Shown piece by piece: positions 42,942 through 52,506 of a stretch of DNA of 64,000 nt. A model generated the notes under the pieces. It did not search any database, had not been told where the DNA came from, and saw only the letters and a list, made by a program, of their open reading frames with translations. The stretch lies in the NCBI RefSeq assembly GCF_963666015.1, contig NZ_OY762555.1, forward strand, positions 1,984,001 through 2,048,000. The letters run 5' to 3'. This DNA is from an uncultured Sphaerochaeta sp. (lineage in GTDB: Bacteria > Spirochaetota > Spirochaetia > Sphaerochaetales > Sphaerochaetaceae). Position 1 is the stretch's first letter, and the number at the start of each line of letters is the position of its first letter. Both the position numbers and the translations under genes were made by a program.

Positions 42942-44279
42942 TTAATAGCCGAGTTGCACCATGGTATCGGCAACTTTCTTGAAGCCAGCAATATTAGCTC
43001 CCTTCACATAGTTGATATACCCATCATCTTCCTTGCCTTCCAAGATGCATGATTGATGGATTTTCCCCATGATACCCTTCAACTTCTCATCGACCTCTTC
43101 AGCGCTCCAGGAAAGATGCATGGCATTCTGACTCATTTCAAGTCCACTGACAGCAACACCTCCTGCATTGGCTGCCTTACCTGGAGCATAGGGAATACGC
43201 TGCTCAATGAAGTATGTTGCTGCATCAGCCGTACAACCCATATTTGAAGTCTCAACAACGTATTTGACCCCATTCGCAACGAGTGATTTTGCATCTTCCA
43301 TATCCAACTCATTCTGGATGGCACAAGGAAATGCAAGATCAACAGGGACTTCCCAAGGCTTCTTTCCTGCAACAAATTTCGCTCCAAATCGTTCAGCATA
43401 GGGGGCAACCACATCATTGTTCGAAGAACGCAGATACTGCATGAAGGCCCACTTCTCAGGAGTACCTACTCCCTCTTCGTCATAGATATACCCATCAGGG
43501 CCACTGATTGCCACAACCTTGGCTCCCAATTCAGTCGCCTTCATGGCAGCTCCCCAAGCCACGTTCCCAAACCCACTGAGTGAAACTCGTTTCCCTTCCA
43601 AGCTATCCTGGTGTGTCTCAAGCATAGCCTGGGCAAAGTACATGGTTCCATAGCCTGTAGCCTCAGGACGAACCAGGGACCCACCAAAGCCAAGACCCTT
43701 ACCGGTCAGGACGCCCGTATTCTCGCCCTTGATACGCTTATATTGTCCATAGAGGAAACCAATCTCACGAGCTCCTACTCCAATATCCCCAGCAGGTACA
43801 TCTGTCTCAGGGCCGATATATTTCTGTAACTCAGTCATGAAAGAACGACAAAAGCGGAGTATTTCGCTATCGCTCTTGCCACGTGGATTGAAATCACTAC
43901 CGCCCTTGCCACCACCCATGGGGAGTGTGGTAAGGCTGTTCTTCAGTGTCTGTTCAAAACCAAGGAACTTCAGTGTACCGAGGGTAACACTGGAGTGAAA
44001 ACGGAGACCTCCCTTATAAGGCCCGATAGCATTATTGAATTGAACACGATATCCACGATTTACTTGAAGATTTCCTTCATCATCCTCCCACTCGACTCGA
44101 AAGGTGTACACCCGGTCGGGTTCGGTCATTCTCTCGAGAATCCGATGCTTTTCATATACAGGATTCTCATTGACCACGTCGAGGACACTCTCCACCACCT
44201 CGCTGACTGCCTGGATAAACTCAGGTTCGGCGGGATTCTTTCTCTCCAGTTCTTTCATTACTGATTCAAGGGTATACAT
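42942..44279 (-). CDS. gdhA: NADP-specific glutamate dehydrogenase
   Basis: 445 residues, the normal length of hexameric bacterial GDH, when started at ATG 44279 (AGGAGA lies 12 nt upstream). It aminates 2-oxoglutarate to glutamate, the main ammonium entry route in many anaerobes. Catalytic Lys125 is in PMGGGKGGSDF, the substrate-binding GPYKGGLRFH is at about residues 86-95, and the Rossmann motif is SGFGNVAWGA. A C-terminal region with AGGVAVSGLEMSQN is intact. Divergent from the PPDK_N-like gene. Confidence 0.96.
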   Translation of the reverse strand: MYTLESVMKELERKNPAEPEFIQAVSEVVESVLDVVNENPVYEKHRILERMTEPDRVYTFRVEWEDDEGNLQVNRGYRVQFNNAIGPYKGGLRFHSSVTLGTLKFLGFEQTLKNSLTTLPMGGGKGGSDFNPRGKSDSEILRFCRSFMTELQKYIGPETDVPAGDIGVGAREIGFLYGQYKRIKGENTGVLTGKGLGFGGSLVRPEATGYGTMYFAQAMLETHQDSLEGKRVSLSGFGNVAWGAAMKATELGAKVVAISGPDGYIYDEEGVGTPEKWAFMQYLRSSNNDVVAPYAERFGAKFVAGKKPWEVPVDLAFPCAIQNELDMEDAKSLVANGVKYVVETSNMGCTADAATYFIEQRIPYAPGKAANAGGVAVSGLEMSQNAMHLSWSAEEVDEKLKGIMGKIHQSCILEGKEDDGYINYVKGANIAGFKKVADTMVQLGY

Positions 44280-44487
44280 ACCTAGATTATTCTCCTTGGC
44301 CTGTGCTGCAACACATTGTTGCTTGTCCAAAAAGCGTAAACCCGCTATATCGATATGTCAACGTCGAATTGCGAAAAACATGATTATATTTTATATATTT
44401 ACCCTATCGTACAAAAATATACATAGAAATTGAATTTTCTATCAATTTTGTGAATATACTGAAACAATATGCAAACTTCGTCTCCCA

Positions 44488-44496
44488 TGATAAAAT
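44488..44496 (+). promoter_or_regulatory. Extended -10 TGATAAAAT, leaderless start candidate
   Basis: TGnTAAAAT (extended -10) ends 7 nt before ATG 44504. No Shine-Dalgarno sequence is present, so transcription would start at the AUG of the PPDK_N-like gene. Confidence 0.45.
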
Positions 44497-44503
44497 ACCT
44501 GCT

Positions 44504-47443
44504 ATGTATACACTTGACCCTACTTGGTTGCCTTTCAGCAACCTCATGTTGAAACATATCTATAACGTGCTACTCATCTGCAACGACTATGACCGTTTCC
44601 TTCTTGAGGAAGACGGACGTGTTGAGGAAGAGTTATACCTCGAATACACCCAGCTTGGATTGAACAACCCCCCAAAGTTCACCCATACCAGCACCGCGGA
44701 AGAAGCACTGAATCTCTTGAGCCAGAGGTCGTTTGACCTGGTTGTAACCATGCTTGACCTCGGGACTGACTCTGTTGAGCAGTTGGCAACAACCATCAAG
44801 AAGAGCAATCCGCAGATGCCGGTTATAGCACTTTCCCCCTCCTCCAGTCACAAGAGAAATAAGATGATCAAGGGATCAGACTGCAAGGACATCGACTATT
44901 TCTTCTACTGGCAGGGAGACCCCACCATCTTCCTTGCCATGATCAAGCTGGTAGAGGATAGGATGAATCTTGACCATGACACCCAGGAAGCAGATGTCCA
45001 GCTCATCATCCTGGTAGAGGACTCGGTACGGTTCTACTCGTCCTACCTTCCCATGATGTATACCACCTTGATCCAACAGAATCGCTCAGCAATCCTTGAA
45101 GCACTGAACAACTGGGGAAAGACCCTCAGGATGCGTGGAAGACCGAAAATTGCACTTGCCAGGACCTATGAGGAGGCCCAGGATCTCTATACCAAGTATC
45201 AACACAATATCTTGGGAATCATCACCGATATGTCCTACCTCAAGGAGGGCGATCAGGACAAGTATGCAGGTCTATACCTTACCAAAATGGTTCATGCAAA
45301 AGACCCTGAGATCCCAATACTCATCCAAAGCAGTGACAACACTGCCCAGGAGATGGCAGAGGAAGCAGGAGCGTATTTTCTCTGGAAAAATAATTCAGCA
45401 CTCCTTTTTGAACTGAATAAGTTCATGACAAAACACTACGGATTCGGCCCCTTTATCTTCCGAGATCCCGATACAATGGAGGAGATTGCCCGCGCTGAGA
45501 CCATGCGCGACCTGCAGAGGGTCCTCCCCAAGGTTCCGACCAAAAGCTTTGATTTCCACTCCAGAAGAAATGACTTTTCCCGATGGCTCAGGGCACAGAG
45601 CCTTTACGCCATTGCTGCAAGAATTAAAGACCTGAAGATTCCTGCCAATGGGGATGCAAAGATTGTACAACAACAGATGACGGAAATCATTCGCAACTAC
45701 CGTAAGGAGAGAACCAAGGGAGTCATTGCCCAATTCAGTAGGAACAACTATGACGAAACGCTCTTCTTCAGCCGAATCGGAGGGGGCTCCCTGGGAGGAA
45801 AAGGACGAGGACTTGCCTTCATTGACATGGTGTTGCGTGCAGCAAAGCTTCCAGAGAAATACCCTGATGTGTACCTCTCCATCCCTCGTACGGTGGTTGT
45901 TACCACCGATCAGTTCACCCAGTTCCTCGAGGAAAACGATCTCAATGATATCGCCTCAGGTGATATTCCTGATGAGACCTTGCTTAAAATATTCCTCTCA
46001 AAACCCTTGAGCAATGACCTGATCCTAAACCTCTCGGAAATCATCCAGGTTATCCATCAGCCGATTTGTGTGCGCTCTTCCAGCCTTCTGGAGGACTCAC
46101 ACTTTCAACCGTTCGCCGGGGTATATGAAACATGCATGCTTCCAAACCAAGGGTCTGACGAGGCGAGACTCCACGAACTCTGTGATGCGGTGCGCGCGGT
46201 CTGGGCTTCCACCTTCTTCCGCAGTGCAAAGGAGTACCTCAAGGCAACCGAGCATATGCTCGAGGATGAAAAGATGGCTGTCATCATCCAGCAGGTCATA
46301 GGAAGCGACCATGGTCCTTACTGGTATCCAAACATCAGTGGGGTTGCCCGATCCCTCAACTACTATCCCCTGGGAGGCGAGAAACCTGAGGATGGGGTTG
46401 GCATGCTCAGCTTCGGCTTCGGCAAATCGGTGGTGGACAATGGCTCTGCACTGAGATTCAGTCCTGCCCACCCAAAACGGCCTGCCCAGTTTCTTGGTGG
46501 TAACCAGACAAGCAGCCAGAACACCTTCTATGCCCTGAATATGAAAAGTGGGTACCATCCACTTGAAGAAGGAGGGCTTGAGAACCTAGAACTGCTCAAT
46601 TTCCGTGAATCCTGGACTTATCCCGATGCCATCAGATACATTGCAAGTACCTATGACTTGGCAAGCGGCATGCTGAGCGAATCTGTCAGGACTGAAGGGG
46701 AGAAGGTAATCACCTTCAACGGAATCCTTAAGTATGACGCGTTCCCCCTAGCCGCAATCGTCAGGGATGTCCTTCAGTTGGGTACAGAGGCAATGGGAAA
46801 ACCAGTAGAAATTGAATTTGCAGTAAACCTGAACCGTGCAGCCCCAAAGATGAGGGAGTTCAGCCTTCTCCAGATTCGCCCGATTGCAGCAGGCAATGAG
46901 GAGAGCGATGTCTCAATCAGCAACCATGAGCGAGAAAATGCGGTCATTCATTCTCATGTGGTGATGGGAAACGGTAAAATTGACCATGTAGAAGACATCA
47001 TTTACCTGAAAATCGACCAGTTTACGGCCTCCTCGATGAAAGGCATGGCAAAGGAACTCGACAAACTCAACGCAGCAATGGTTATTGCAGAGAAAGACTA
47101 TGTATTGGTGGTGGCAGGAAGATTGGGGAGCTGTGACCCATGGTTGGGTATCCCCGTAACCTGGTCACAGATATCCAGAAGCAAGGTAATCGTTGAGACT
47201 GGGTTACAGGGATTCCAAGTTGAACCAAGCCAAGGGACTCACTTTTTCCAGAACATGACAAGCCTGGGATGTCTCTACCTGACCATCAACCCAGCATATC
47301 GATCTGGTTCAATGCGCTTCGAGAAACTCAAGGCCCTCCAGATTGTCTCAGAGACAGAACACTTCATTCATGCAAGAAGCGAAAAGCCATTGACCATTAA
47401 GGTCAACGGCTTCGATGGAGAGGGGGTAGTACTGGTCGATTAG
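44504..47443 (+). CDS. Receiver/PPDK_N-domain protein (PEP/pyruvate-binding-like)
   Basis: 979 residues from ATG 44504 (GTG 44450 is an alternative). Two receiver-like domains come first: one at about residues 15-150 (NVLLICNDYDRFLLEEDG) and one at about 165-325 (QLIILVEDSVRFYSSYLP, with ITDMSY at the expected phospho-Asp position). Then comes a PPDK_N/PEP-synthase nucleotide-binding domain: GGGSLGGKGRGLAFID, later VRSSSLLEDS and FAGVYET. The phosphohistidine and PEP-binding barrel domains of PEP synthase are absent, so it cannot be a complete synthase. Likely a kinase-like or signalling protein; found in this arrangement in spirochaetes and Bacteroidetes. Target unknown. Divergent from gdhA. 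Confidence 0.75.
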   Translation: MYTLDPTWLPFSNLMLKHIYNVLLICNDYDRFLLEEDGRVEEELYLEYTQLGLNNPPKFTHTSTAEEALNLLSQRSFDLVVTMLDLGTDSVEQLATTIKKSNPQMPVIALSPSSSHKRNKMIKGSDCKDIDYFFYWQGDPTIFLAMIKLVEDRMNLDHDTQEADVQLIILVEDSVRFYSSYLPMMYTTLIQQNRSAILEALNNWGKTLRMRGRPKIALARTYEEAQDLYTKYQHNILGIITDMSYLKEGDQDKYAGLYLTKMVHAKDPEIPILIQSSDNTAQEMAEEAGAYFLWKNNSALLFELNKFMTKHYGFGPFIFRDPDTMEEIARAETMRDLQRVLPKVPTKSFDFHSRRNDFSRWLRAQSLYAIAARIKDLKIPANGDAKIVQQQMTEIIRNYRKERTKGVIAQFSRNNYDETLFFSRIGGGSLGGKGRGLAFIDMVLRAAKLPEKYPDVYLSIPRTVVVTTDQFTQFLEENDLNDIASGDIPDETLLKIFLSKPLSNDLILNLSEIIQVIHQPICVRSSSLLEDSHFQPFAGVYETCMLPNQGSDEARLHELCDAVRAVWASTFFRSAKEYLKATEHMLEDEKMAVIIQQVIGSDHGPYWYPNISGVARSLNYYPLGGEKPEDGVGMLSFGFGKSVVDNGSALRFSPAHPKRPAQFLGGNQTSSQNTFYALNMKSGYHPLEEGGLENLELLNFRESWTYPDAIRYIASTYDLASGMLSESVRTEGEKVITFNGILKYDAFPLAAIVRDVLQLGTEAMGKPVEIEFAVNLNRAAPKMREFSLLQIRPIAAGNEESDVSISNHERENAVIHSHVVMGNGKIDHVEDIIYLKIDQFTASSMKGMAKELDKLNAAMVIAEKDYVLVVAGRLGSCDPWLGIPVTWSQISRSKVIVETGLQGFQVEPSQGTHFFQNMTSLGCLYLTINPAYRSGSMRFEKLKALQIVSETEHFIHARSEKPLTIKVNGFDGEGVVLVD

Positions 47444-48144
47444 TGCTCTGGATGGGTCTCCTTGTAAGCCCAGACCCATATTGCAGTGTGAGAACGCACT
47501 GCCTCCACTGCCTTTTCACCATCTCTATCCATAATTGCCTGATGCAATTGTTGGTGTACCTCATCAACACCCTCATGGATGGGGTTGATGGTCTTGGTAA
47601 ACAAATCAATCACAAAGGTATAGATGTTTTCTACAATACTGTTATGGGAGAATCGAGCAAGCAAGCGATGATAATGCAAGTCCAGGGCACCTGCTTTCTG
47701 GGCAGAGGCCTGATCTTTTTCAAGCTCCCTCTGGAACTCATTCATTGATTGATCGAGCAAAGCCAATTCCTCATCGCTCGCAGACTCAATGACCAATTTG
47801 ACGATACCCTCTTCCAGCAATTGCCTGACCTGTGTCAATGATTTGTAATCACGGTCCTGTACAAGGATCTGAAACAGTTGCGGATCGAATAGACGCTTGT
47901 TTGATGCGCTGGATACAAATGTTCCATGTCCCTGCTTGATTTCAATCACCCCATAGGCTGAGAGAATCTTCAAGGCTTCACGTACTGTGCCACGCCCAAC
48001 TTTCAGGCTCTCGGCAAGGGAGATTTCATTGGGAATCATATCCCCGGGTGAAAGCTTCTGGTCGATCAAGAGCTCCTTGATCTTCTCTATCACCCATTCA
48101 ACCGCTGATGGACGGCCTTCGCGTACCCTGAACATATCTTCCAT
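47440..48144 (-). CDS. GntR family regulator, FCD (FadR) subfamily
   Basis: 234 residues. Winged helix with NEISLAESLKVGRGTVREALKILSAYGVIEI and QGHGTFV wing, then an all-helical FCD domain with metal-site histidines (DLHYHRLLARFSHN, HQQLHQAIMDRD). It is the last gene of the transketolase/TRAP cluster and its presumed local regulator. Its 3' end overlaps the convergent PPDK_N gene by 4 nt. A TGGTATGATACAG element (48173-48185 area, minus strand) upstream has a GTAT-N-ATAC core that could be its operator. Confidence 0.9.
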   Translation of the reverse strand: MEDMFRVREGRPSAVEWVIEKIKELLIDQKLSPGDMIPNEISLAESLKVGRGTVREALKILSAYGVIEIKQGHGTFVSSASNKRLFDPQLFQILVQDRDYKSLTQVRQLLEEGIVKLVIESASDEELALLDQSMNEFQRELEKDQASAQKAGALDLHYHRLLARFSHNSIVENIYTFVIDLFTKTINPIHEGVDEVHQQLHQAIMDRDGEKAVEAVRSHTAIWVWAYKETHPEH

Positions 48145-48210
48145 GGAAATGAATCCCCCTGCTTACAGCACTGTATCATACCAAGAGCCCATGATGAAAG
48201 CAAGGAATCA

Positions 48211-48552
48211 TCAATCCTTGTAGTCATCCCTTGAGGGAGAGAAACACTCAATTAGCTCGGTATCTTCAAGTATCTTGGAACCATGGGGATCCATGGAAGC
48301 AAAATAGTATGCATCTCCTGCATAAAGGTCCAAAACCTCGCCATCTCCCTTGATGAAATGGATATGCCCCTTTACCACGAAACCATTCTGGCTTTCAGGG
48401 TGGGTATGCATCTCAAGCGTGGACCCTTTCTCAAGGTAGAAATAGCAGATCATGCTGTCCTTGTCATACGTCAAGGTAACCCGCTCAATTCCCTTCGCCC
48501 TCTCCACTCTCTTGTCTGTATGCAAATTCCCTCTATGTTTTTTCTCGTCCAT
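48211..48552 (-). CDS. Cupin domain protein
   Basis: 113 residues, a single small cupin barrel. The metal-ligand pattern is visible as MHTHPESQNGFVVKGHIHF (cupin motif 1, G-x5-HxH-x3,4-E-like) and DAYYFASMDPHGSKIL (motif 2 with a lone His). It begins on the last base of the transaldolase stop codon (TAATG), so it is translationally coupled. In sugar operons such cupins are often epimerases, isomerases or sensors; no specific function can be read here. Confidence 0.8.
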   Translation of the reverse strand: MDEKKHRGNLHTDKRVERAKGIERVTLTYDKDSMICYFYLEKGSTLEMHTHPESQNGFVVKGHIHFIKGDGEVLDLYAGDAYYFASMDPHGSKILEDTELIECFSPSRDDYKD

Positions 48553-49601
48553 TATTTGGTTCCTCTTCTCTCAGCAATCAAGGCAAGCAAGGCATTCCAT
48601 CCCTTCTGGAATGAGATACGGAACAACTCAACACCACCATAATCGTAGTATTCATCAACAGACAACCCATCAGTCTCAAGGGCTCTCTGGTAGTCAGGAA
48701 GTTCCTTACAGAGCCTCTGAATCTGCTGCTCATTCAGCGTGCTTTCTATCCGGTCAACTACTTCCTTGTCTTGTTCAATCAACACTTCGGCAGTTCCCTT
48801 CCAGTTGATGGTAATGCTCAAATCCCCACCCACCAGCTCGGTGAAATCCTCAAGTTTTCTGGCGCCTCCACCGATCATGACTCCTGGATATCCCCTATCC
48901 TTCATCATCTCATACTCTTTCTTCGCGATGGAGAGCCCAGCATATCTGGCCAACTCCTCATCAATGGAAAGCTGTTGATCCTTGATGACACGCTTGAAAT
49001 GATCATCGAGAATTCCGGTAATGTGTGTGACATAGAAAGGAGGGGTGTTTCCACTTTTATTGCTCACTTCCTGATAGGCTTCACAAATGGCAATGGTCTG
49101 ACTCAGGCTCATAACCTCTGTTGCCATGGTGGGAATATTATGTTCCACCATGGTACTTATTGCCTCGATACCCCACTTGGTTACCGGTATCTTGATGCAG
49201 ATATTCTCCCCAATCTCATGATTCTCCAAGCCTTCCTTGATGATCAAGCTGGCATCTGTCTCAGCAAACGGGTCACCCTGGATGGTAACCAACCCCTCTG
49301 TACCACCACTGGAGCGATAGAGGGGGAGGAACAAATCTGCAAGACGACCGACCATCATCTGCTGAACCTTGGAGGCAAGCACGGAATCGTCTTTCTCATA
49401 GGGAAGCAGGAGATCAATCATCCGCCTCACTACACGCATATCCTCTTCAGTTTCAAAGAGCTTCGAAACATAACTCGGATTGGTGGTACAACCAATTGCA
49501 CCTTCTTTAATCGCTCGCTTGGCTTGTTCCATGGTCGGATTGTTGATCCAGAAGCGAGTTTTGGTCTGCTGATGGACACGGTGAAAATACGTAGATTTCA
49601 T
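48552..49601 (-). CDS. Transaldolase family protein
   Basis: 349 residues from ATG 49601 (AAAGGTG upstream). The barrel motifs are IGCTTNPSYVSKL (residues 36-48) and ICIKIPVTKWG with the presumed Schiff-base Lys137. It differs from housekeeping TalB in its loops and lies inside a TRAP/transketolase operon, so it probably handles a dedicated substrate by C3-transfer or aldol cleavage. It lies 10 nt after dctM and is coupled to the cupin gene. Exact subfamily not determined. Confidence 0.88.
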   Translation of the reverse strand: MKSTYFHRVHQQTKTRFWINNPTMEQAKRAIKEGAIGCTTNPSYVSKLFETEEDMRVVRRMIDLLLPYEKDDSVLASKVQQMMVGRLADLFLPLYRSSGGTEGLVTIQGDPFAETDASLIIKEGLENHEIGENICIKIPVTKWGIEAISTMVEHNIPTMATEVMSLSQTIAICEAYQEVSNKSGNTPPFYVTHITGILDDHFKRVIKDQQLSIDEELARYAGLSIAKKEYEMMKDRGYPGVMIGGGARKLEDFTELVGGDLSITINWKGTAEVLIEQDKEVVDRIESTLNEQQIQRLCKELPDYQRALETDGLSVDEYYDYGGVELFRISFQKGWNALLALIAERRGTK

Positions 49602-49611
49602 ACACACACCT

Positions 49612-50892
49612 TTAATTGAATAGTAATGACGGTAGCCACAGGGAGATCTGTGGAACATAGGTGAGAACCACCAATGCAACCAGGAGAGAGAACAGGTATG
49701 GAAGCACTGCCTTGAATACCTTCCCCACCGGAAGCTTCACGATTGGGCTGAGCATATACACACTCATGCCAACGGGAGGGGTGATCATTCCAATCATCAG
49801 GTTAAATACCATTACCAAACCAAAATGGACTGGATTAACACCACTGGCCATTAAGGGCGGTAACAGAATCGGGGTCAGAATCATGATTGCAGCAGTGGAC
49901 TCCAGGAACATTCCTGCAATAAGGAGAATTACATTGGCAAGGATTAAAAGCACAACCGGGTTGTCTGAGATACCGAGCATCAAGGCTGAAACCTGCTGGG
50001 GAAGCTGTTCTACCGTCAACACCCAAGCAAAAATGGCAGCAGAGGCAACGATAAACAATACACTTGCTGTTGATTGCAATGTCTCCTTGCAAGTCTTGAT
50101 AAACGATGCAAAGCTGAGTTCCTTGTATATGGCACTCAATACCAGTGCATAGGTAACTGCAATTGCAGCAACCTCAGTCGGACTGAACAGGCCAGAGAGC
50201 ATCCCCCCCATCATGATCAGAGGCATGAACATAGAGGGAAGACCTCGCTTTATGATGGTGAGCATCTCTCTTGATGAAAACTTGTTCTCCACTCCCTTGG
50301 GATAGTTGTACCGTCGGGCAAAGAAAGCCACTTGGACCATCAAGGCAATGGCAATAATCAATGCAGGGAGAATCCCTGCAATCAGGAGTTGCATGGAGGA
50401 AGTCTCAGCAGCAGCCGCATAGATGATCAAGGGGATGGAAGGAGGGAAGATCGGACCGATGACTGCAGAGGCTGCGGTAATAGCGGCAGCATGCGTCTTC
50501 GGGTACTTCTGTTTCTCCATTGCCTCCAGCTCAATGTTCCCCAGTCCCCCAACATCAGCAAGGGCAGCGCCTGAAATACCACTGAAGATCAGGGAAGCCA
50601 CAATATTTACCTGGGCCAAGCCACCTTTCAAGCGACCAACCAACAATTTTGCGAATTCAAACAACCGTTCGGTAATCCCCGAACTATTCATCAACCCTGC
50701 TGCCAGGATAAACAAGGGAACGGCAAGCATGGGAAAAGAGTTGAGACTGGTAACCATTCTCTGAATCAACTGACTGGGAGGAATATTTGCCACAATCAGA
50801 TACAAGGCAGAGGGAATGCCCATGCTCACAGCAATAGGAAGCCCAGTGGTCAGCAAGACCAGAAACAGGAGTACCACCATGGAACCGCTCAT
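49612..50892 (-). CDS. dctM: TRAP transporter large permease (DctM)
   Basis: 426 residues, about 12 membrane helices. Family motifs are present: GLPIAVSMGIPSALYL, FPMLAVPLFILAAGLMNSSGI, ADVGGLGNIELEAMEKQKYPK, and MIGMITPPVGMSVYMLS. Overlaps dctQ by 4 nt (ATGA). With DctQ it imports the compound captured by the upstream DctP by ion symport. Its gene is embedded among transketolase and transaldolase genes, so the imported compound is probably a sugar acid, phosphorylation-free sugar or sulfonated/keto sugar, none of which can be chosen from sequence. Confidence 0.94.
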   Translation of the reverse strand: MSGSMVVLLFLVLLTTGLPIAVSMGIPSALYLIVANIPPSQLIQRMVTSLNSFPMLAVPLFILAAGLMNSSGITERLFEFAKLLVGRLKGGLAQVNIVASLIFSGISGAALADVGGLGNIELEAMEKQKYPKTHAAAITAASAVIGPIFPPSIPLIIYAAAAETSSMQLLIAGILPALIIAIALMVQVAFFARRYNYPKGVENKFSSREMLTIIKRGLPSMFMPLIMMGGMLSGLFSPTEVAAIAVTYALVLSAIYKELSFASFIKTCKETLQSTASVLFIVASAAIFAWVLTVEQLPQQVSALMLGISDNPVVLLILANVILLIAGMFLESTAAIMILTPILLPPLMASGVNPVHFGLVMVFNLMIGMITPPVGMSVYMLSPIVKLPVGKVFKAVLPYLFSLLVALVVLTYVPQISLWLPSLLFN

Positions 50893-51365
50893 TGGAGACC
50901 CTCCCTCTTACGAAGCGTAATAATTACACCAGCTAGGGAAAAGATGCACATGGCAAGCACTCCCAACGTGATGGGAATGTAAAACACCACATTCGGCATT
51001 GCTAATGCGGGTGTCCGAACATTCCAATTGAATTCCATGATGGTCACAATGGCATTAAGCACATACAAACCAAAGACCATGACCAACAACTGGGTAATGG
51101 CTGAAAACCAACGCTTCACGTTTTCCGGCAGGTATAATACCACGATATCGACGATGATTTGTTGGTTTTTCCAGGTCAATACCGGTATCATCAGAAATAC
51201 CAACGAGACCAAGGAAAACCGAGCAAGCTCTTCCAACTGTATCGACCCTGAATTAAATATATTTCTCATGATGATCTGAATAAGCACTGAAAGGAACAGC
51301 ATCAACAAGAAGAGGATGCCAAGAAGCTCATACAGACCAGCCATCTTTTTCAAGAACCTTTGCAT
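50889..51365 (-). CDS. dctQ: TRAP transporter small permease (DctQ)
   Basis: About 158 residues starting at ATG 51365 (AAGGAA 7 nt upstream); ATG 51392 would leave its upstream region inside a hairpin. Four hydrophobic segments, the first being GILFLLMLFLSVLIQIIMR, and the DctQ-type ELARFSLVSLVFLMIPVLTWKNQQIIVDIV. Translationally coupled to dctM by a 4-nt overlap. Confidence 0.88.
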   Translation of the reverse strand: MQRFLKKMAGLYELLGILFLLMLFLSVLIQIIMRNIFNSGSIQLEELARFSLVSLVFLMIPVLTWKNQQIIVDIVVLYLPENVKRWFSAITQLLVMVFGLYVLNAIVTIMEFNWNVRTPALAMPNVVFYIPITLGVLAMCIFSLAGVIITLRKREGLQ

Positions 51366-51396
51366 AGGAATATTCCTTGTATTAGAAGACATGTAT

Positions 51397-51421
51397 GGAA
51401 GCAGGAAATCATCCTGCCTCC
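51397..51421 (-). repeat. Stem-loop between dctP and dctQ (second TRAP operon)
   Basis: GGAAGCAGGA (51397-51406) pairs with TCCTGCCTCC (51412-51421), one mismatch, 5-nt loop, between the binding-protein stop codon and the dctQ start. Same layout as in the first TRAP operon. Confidence 0.55.
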
Positions 51422-51437
51422 ACCACTGAAAGCACTA

Positions 51438-52460
51438 CTACTTGATTGCGTGGATCATCTCGTAGTACTTGCCCCAAGCATCGCCAAAGCGTTCATCAAC
51501 GACTTTGCTGACGGAAGAACGGAACTCATCAACTTTCAGGCCATCAGCTGCTGTGATGATGGTCATACCCTTGTTCTTGAGAGTCTGTACGTCCTTGGCC
51601 TCATTCTCCTGTACATAGTTGGATGCCCAGTCACGTGTTTCACGAGCAACTTCTCTGAAAATCTGCTTATGCTCGTCACTCAGGGACTGCCATACCTTCT
51701 CGTTGATCACTACAGGTTCGCTACCCATGATATGGTCGGTCATCATGGCATACTTCTGTACTTCATAGATATTGCTGGTTACCAATGTGCTTACGGGGTT
51801 CTCCTGTCCATCGGCGACACCGGTGGAGAGGGCAACAGGAACCTCTGACCAATCGATGGGAACTGCTACCGCGCCCATACCTTCCACTGCTGCAAGATAG
51901 ATGGGGGAAGGAATGGCCCGAATCTTCTTTCCAGCCAAGTCAGCTGGGGAGTAGACAGGGAAGTTTGCAGTCAACTCACGGGTACCGAAGTAGAAGGAGT
52001 AGAGAATCCTGACGTTTCTGGTATCGATCAACTTCTGGTTCAACTCCATGAGTGCAGGGCTGGTCTCAGGATCTGTTGCCTTGAGCAAGTGGTCGACATC
52101 CCGATATAGGTATGGGGTATCAAACAAACCCAGATCATTGAGCAACGGCTGCAACCCGCCATAGGTGTTATGGTGAAGTGCAATAGAACCCATGGAAACA
52201 GCTTCAGCCATCTCACTAATGGATCCCAGCTGACTTGCCGGATACACTTCAATCTTGATGACCCCACCAGTCTTCTCAGCTACCTTATCGGCAAAATAGG
52301 TCGCCTGCAATCCATTCGGGCTGGAAGCCGGATTCATGTGAGCATACCGCAATACCAATGGTTTCTCTGCAGTTGGACCACTCTTTTCTGCTTGCCCCTG
52401 TGCAAACAGAGCCATTGCCAACAAGGTGACAAGCACCAGTACAACAATCTTCTTTTTCAT
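51438..52460 (-). CDS. dctP: TRAP transporter substrate-binding protein (DctP)
   Basis: 340 residues with signal peptide MKKKIVVLVLVTLLAMALFAQ. DctP features: LVLRYAHMNPASSPNG at the first strand, IKIEVYPASQLGS, GKKIRAIPSPIYLAAVE with the substrate-carboxylate Arg, and a VADGQENPVS segment. AGGAG precedes ATG by about 10 nt. It follows transketolase C by 46 nt. The Arg suggests an anionic ligand. It differs clearly from the first DctP of this window. Confidence 0.92.
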   Translation of the reverse strand: MKKKIVVLVLVTLLAMALFAQGQAEKSGPTAEKPLVLRYAHMNPASSPNGLQATYFADKVAEKTGGVIKIEVYPASQLGSISEMAEAVSMGSIALHHNTYGGLQPLLNDLGLFDTPYLYRDVDHLLKATDPETSPALMELNQKLIDTRNVRILYSFYFGTRELTANFPVYSPADLAGKKIRAIPSPIYLAAVEGMGAVAVPIDWSEVPVALSTGVADGQENPVSTLVTSNIYEVQKYAMMTDHIMGSEPVVINEKVWQSLSDEHKQIFREVARETRDWASNYVQENEAKDVQTLKNKGMTIITAADGLKVDEFRSSVSKVVDERFGDAWGKYYEMIHAIK

Positions 52461-52506
52461 GTGTTTCTATCTCCTTTTGTTTCTATCTTCAGGTAACCCT
52501 GAAGCA

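Noticed and set aside
44504..47443. Annotation as phosphoenolpyruvate synthase or pyruvate phosphate dikinase
   Set aside because: Only the nucleotide-binding N-domain is present; the phosphohistidine swivelling domain and PEP-binding barrel are missing.
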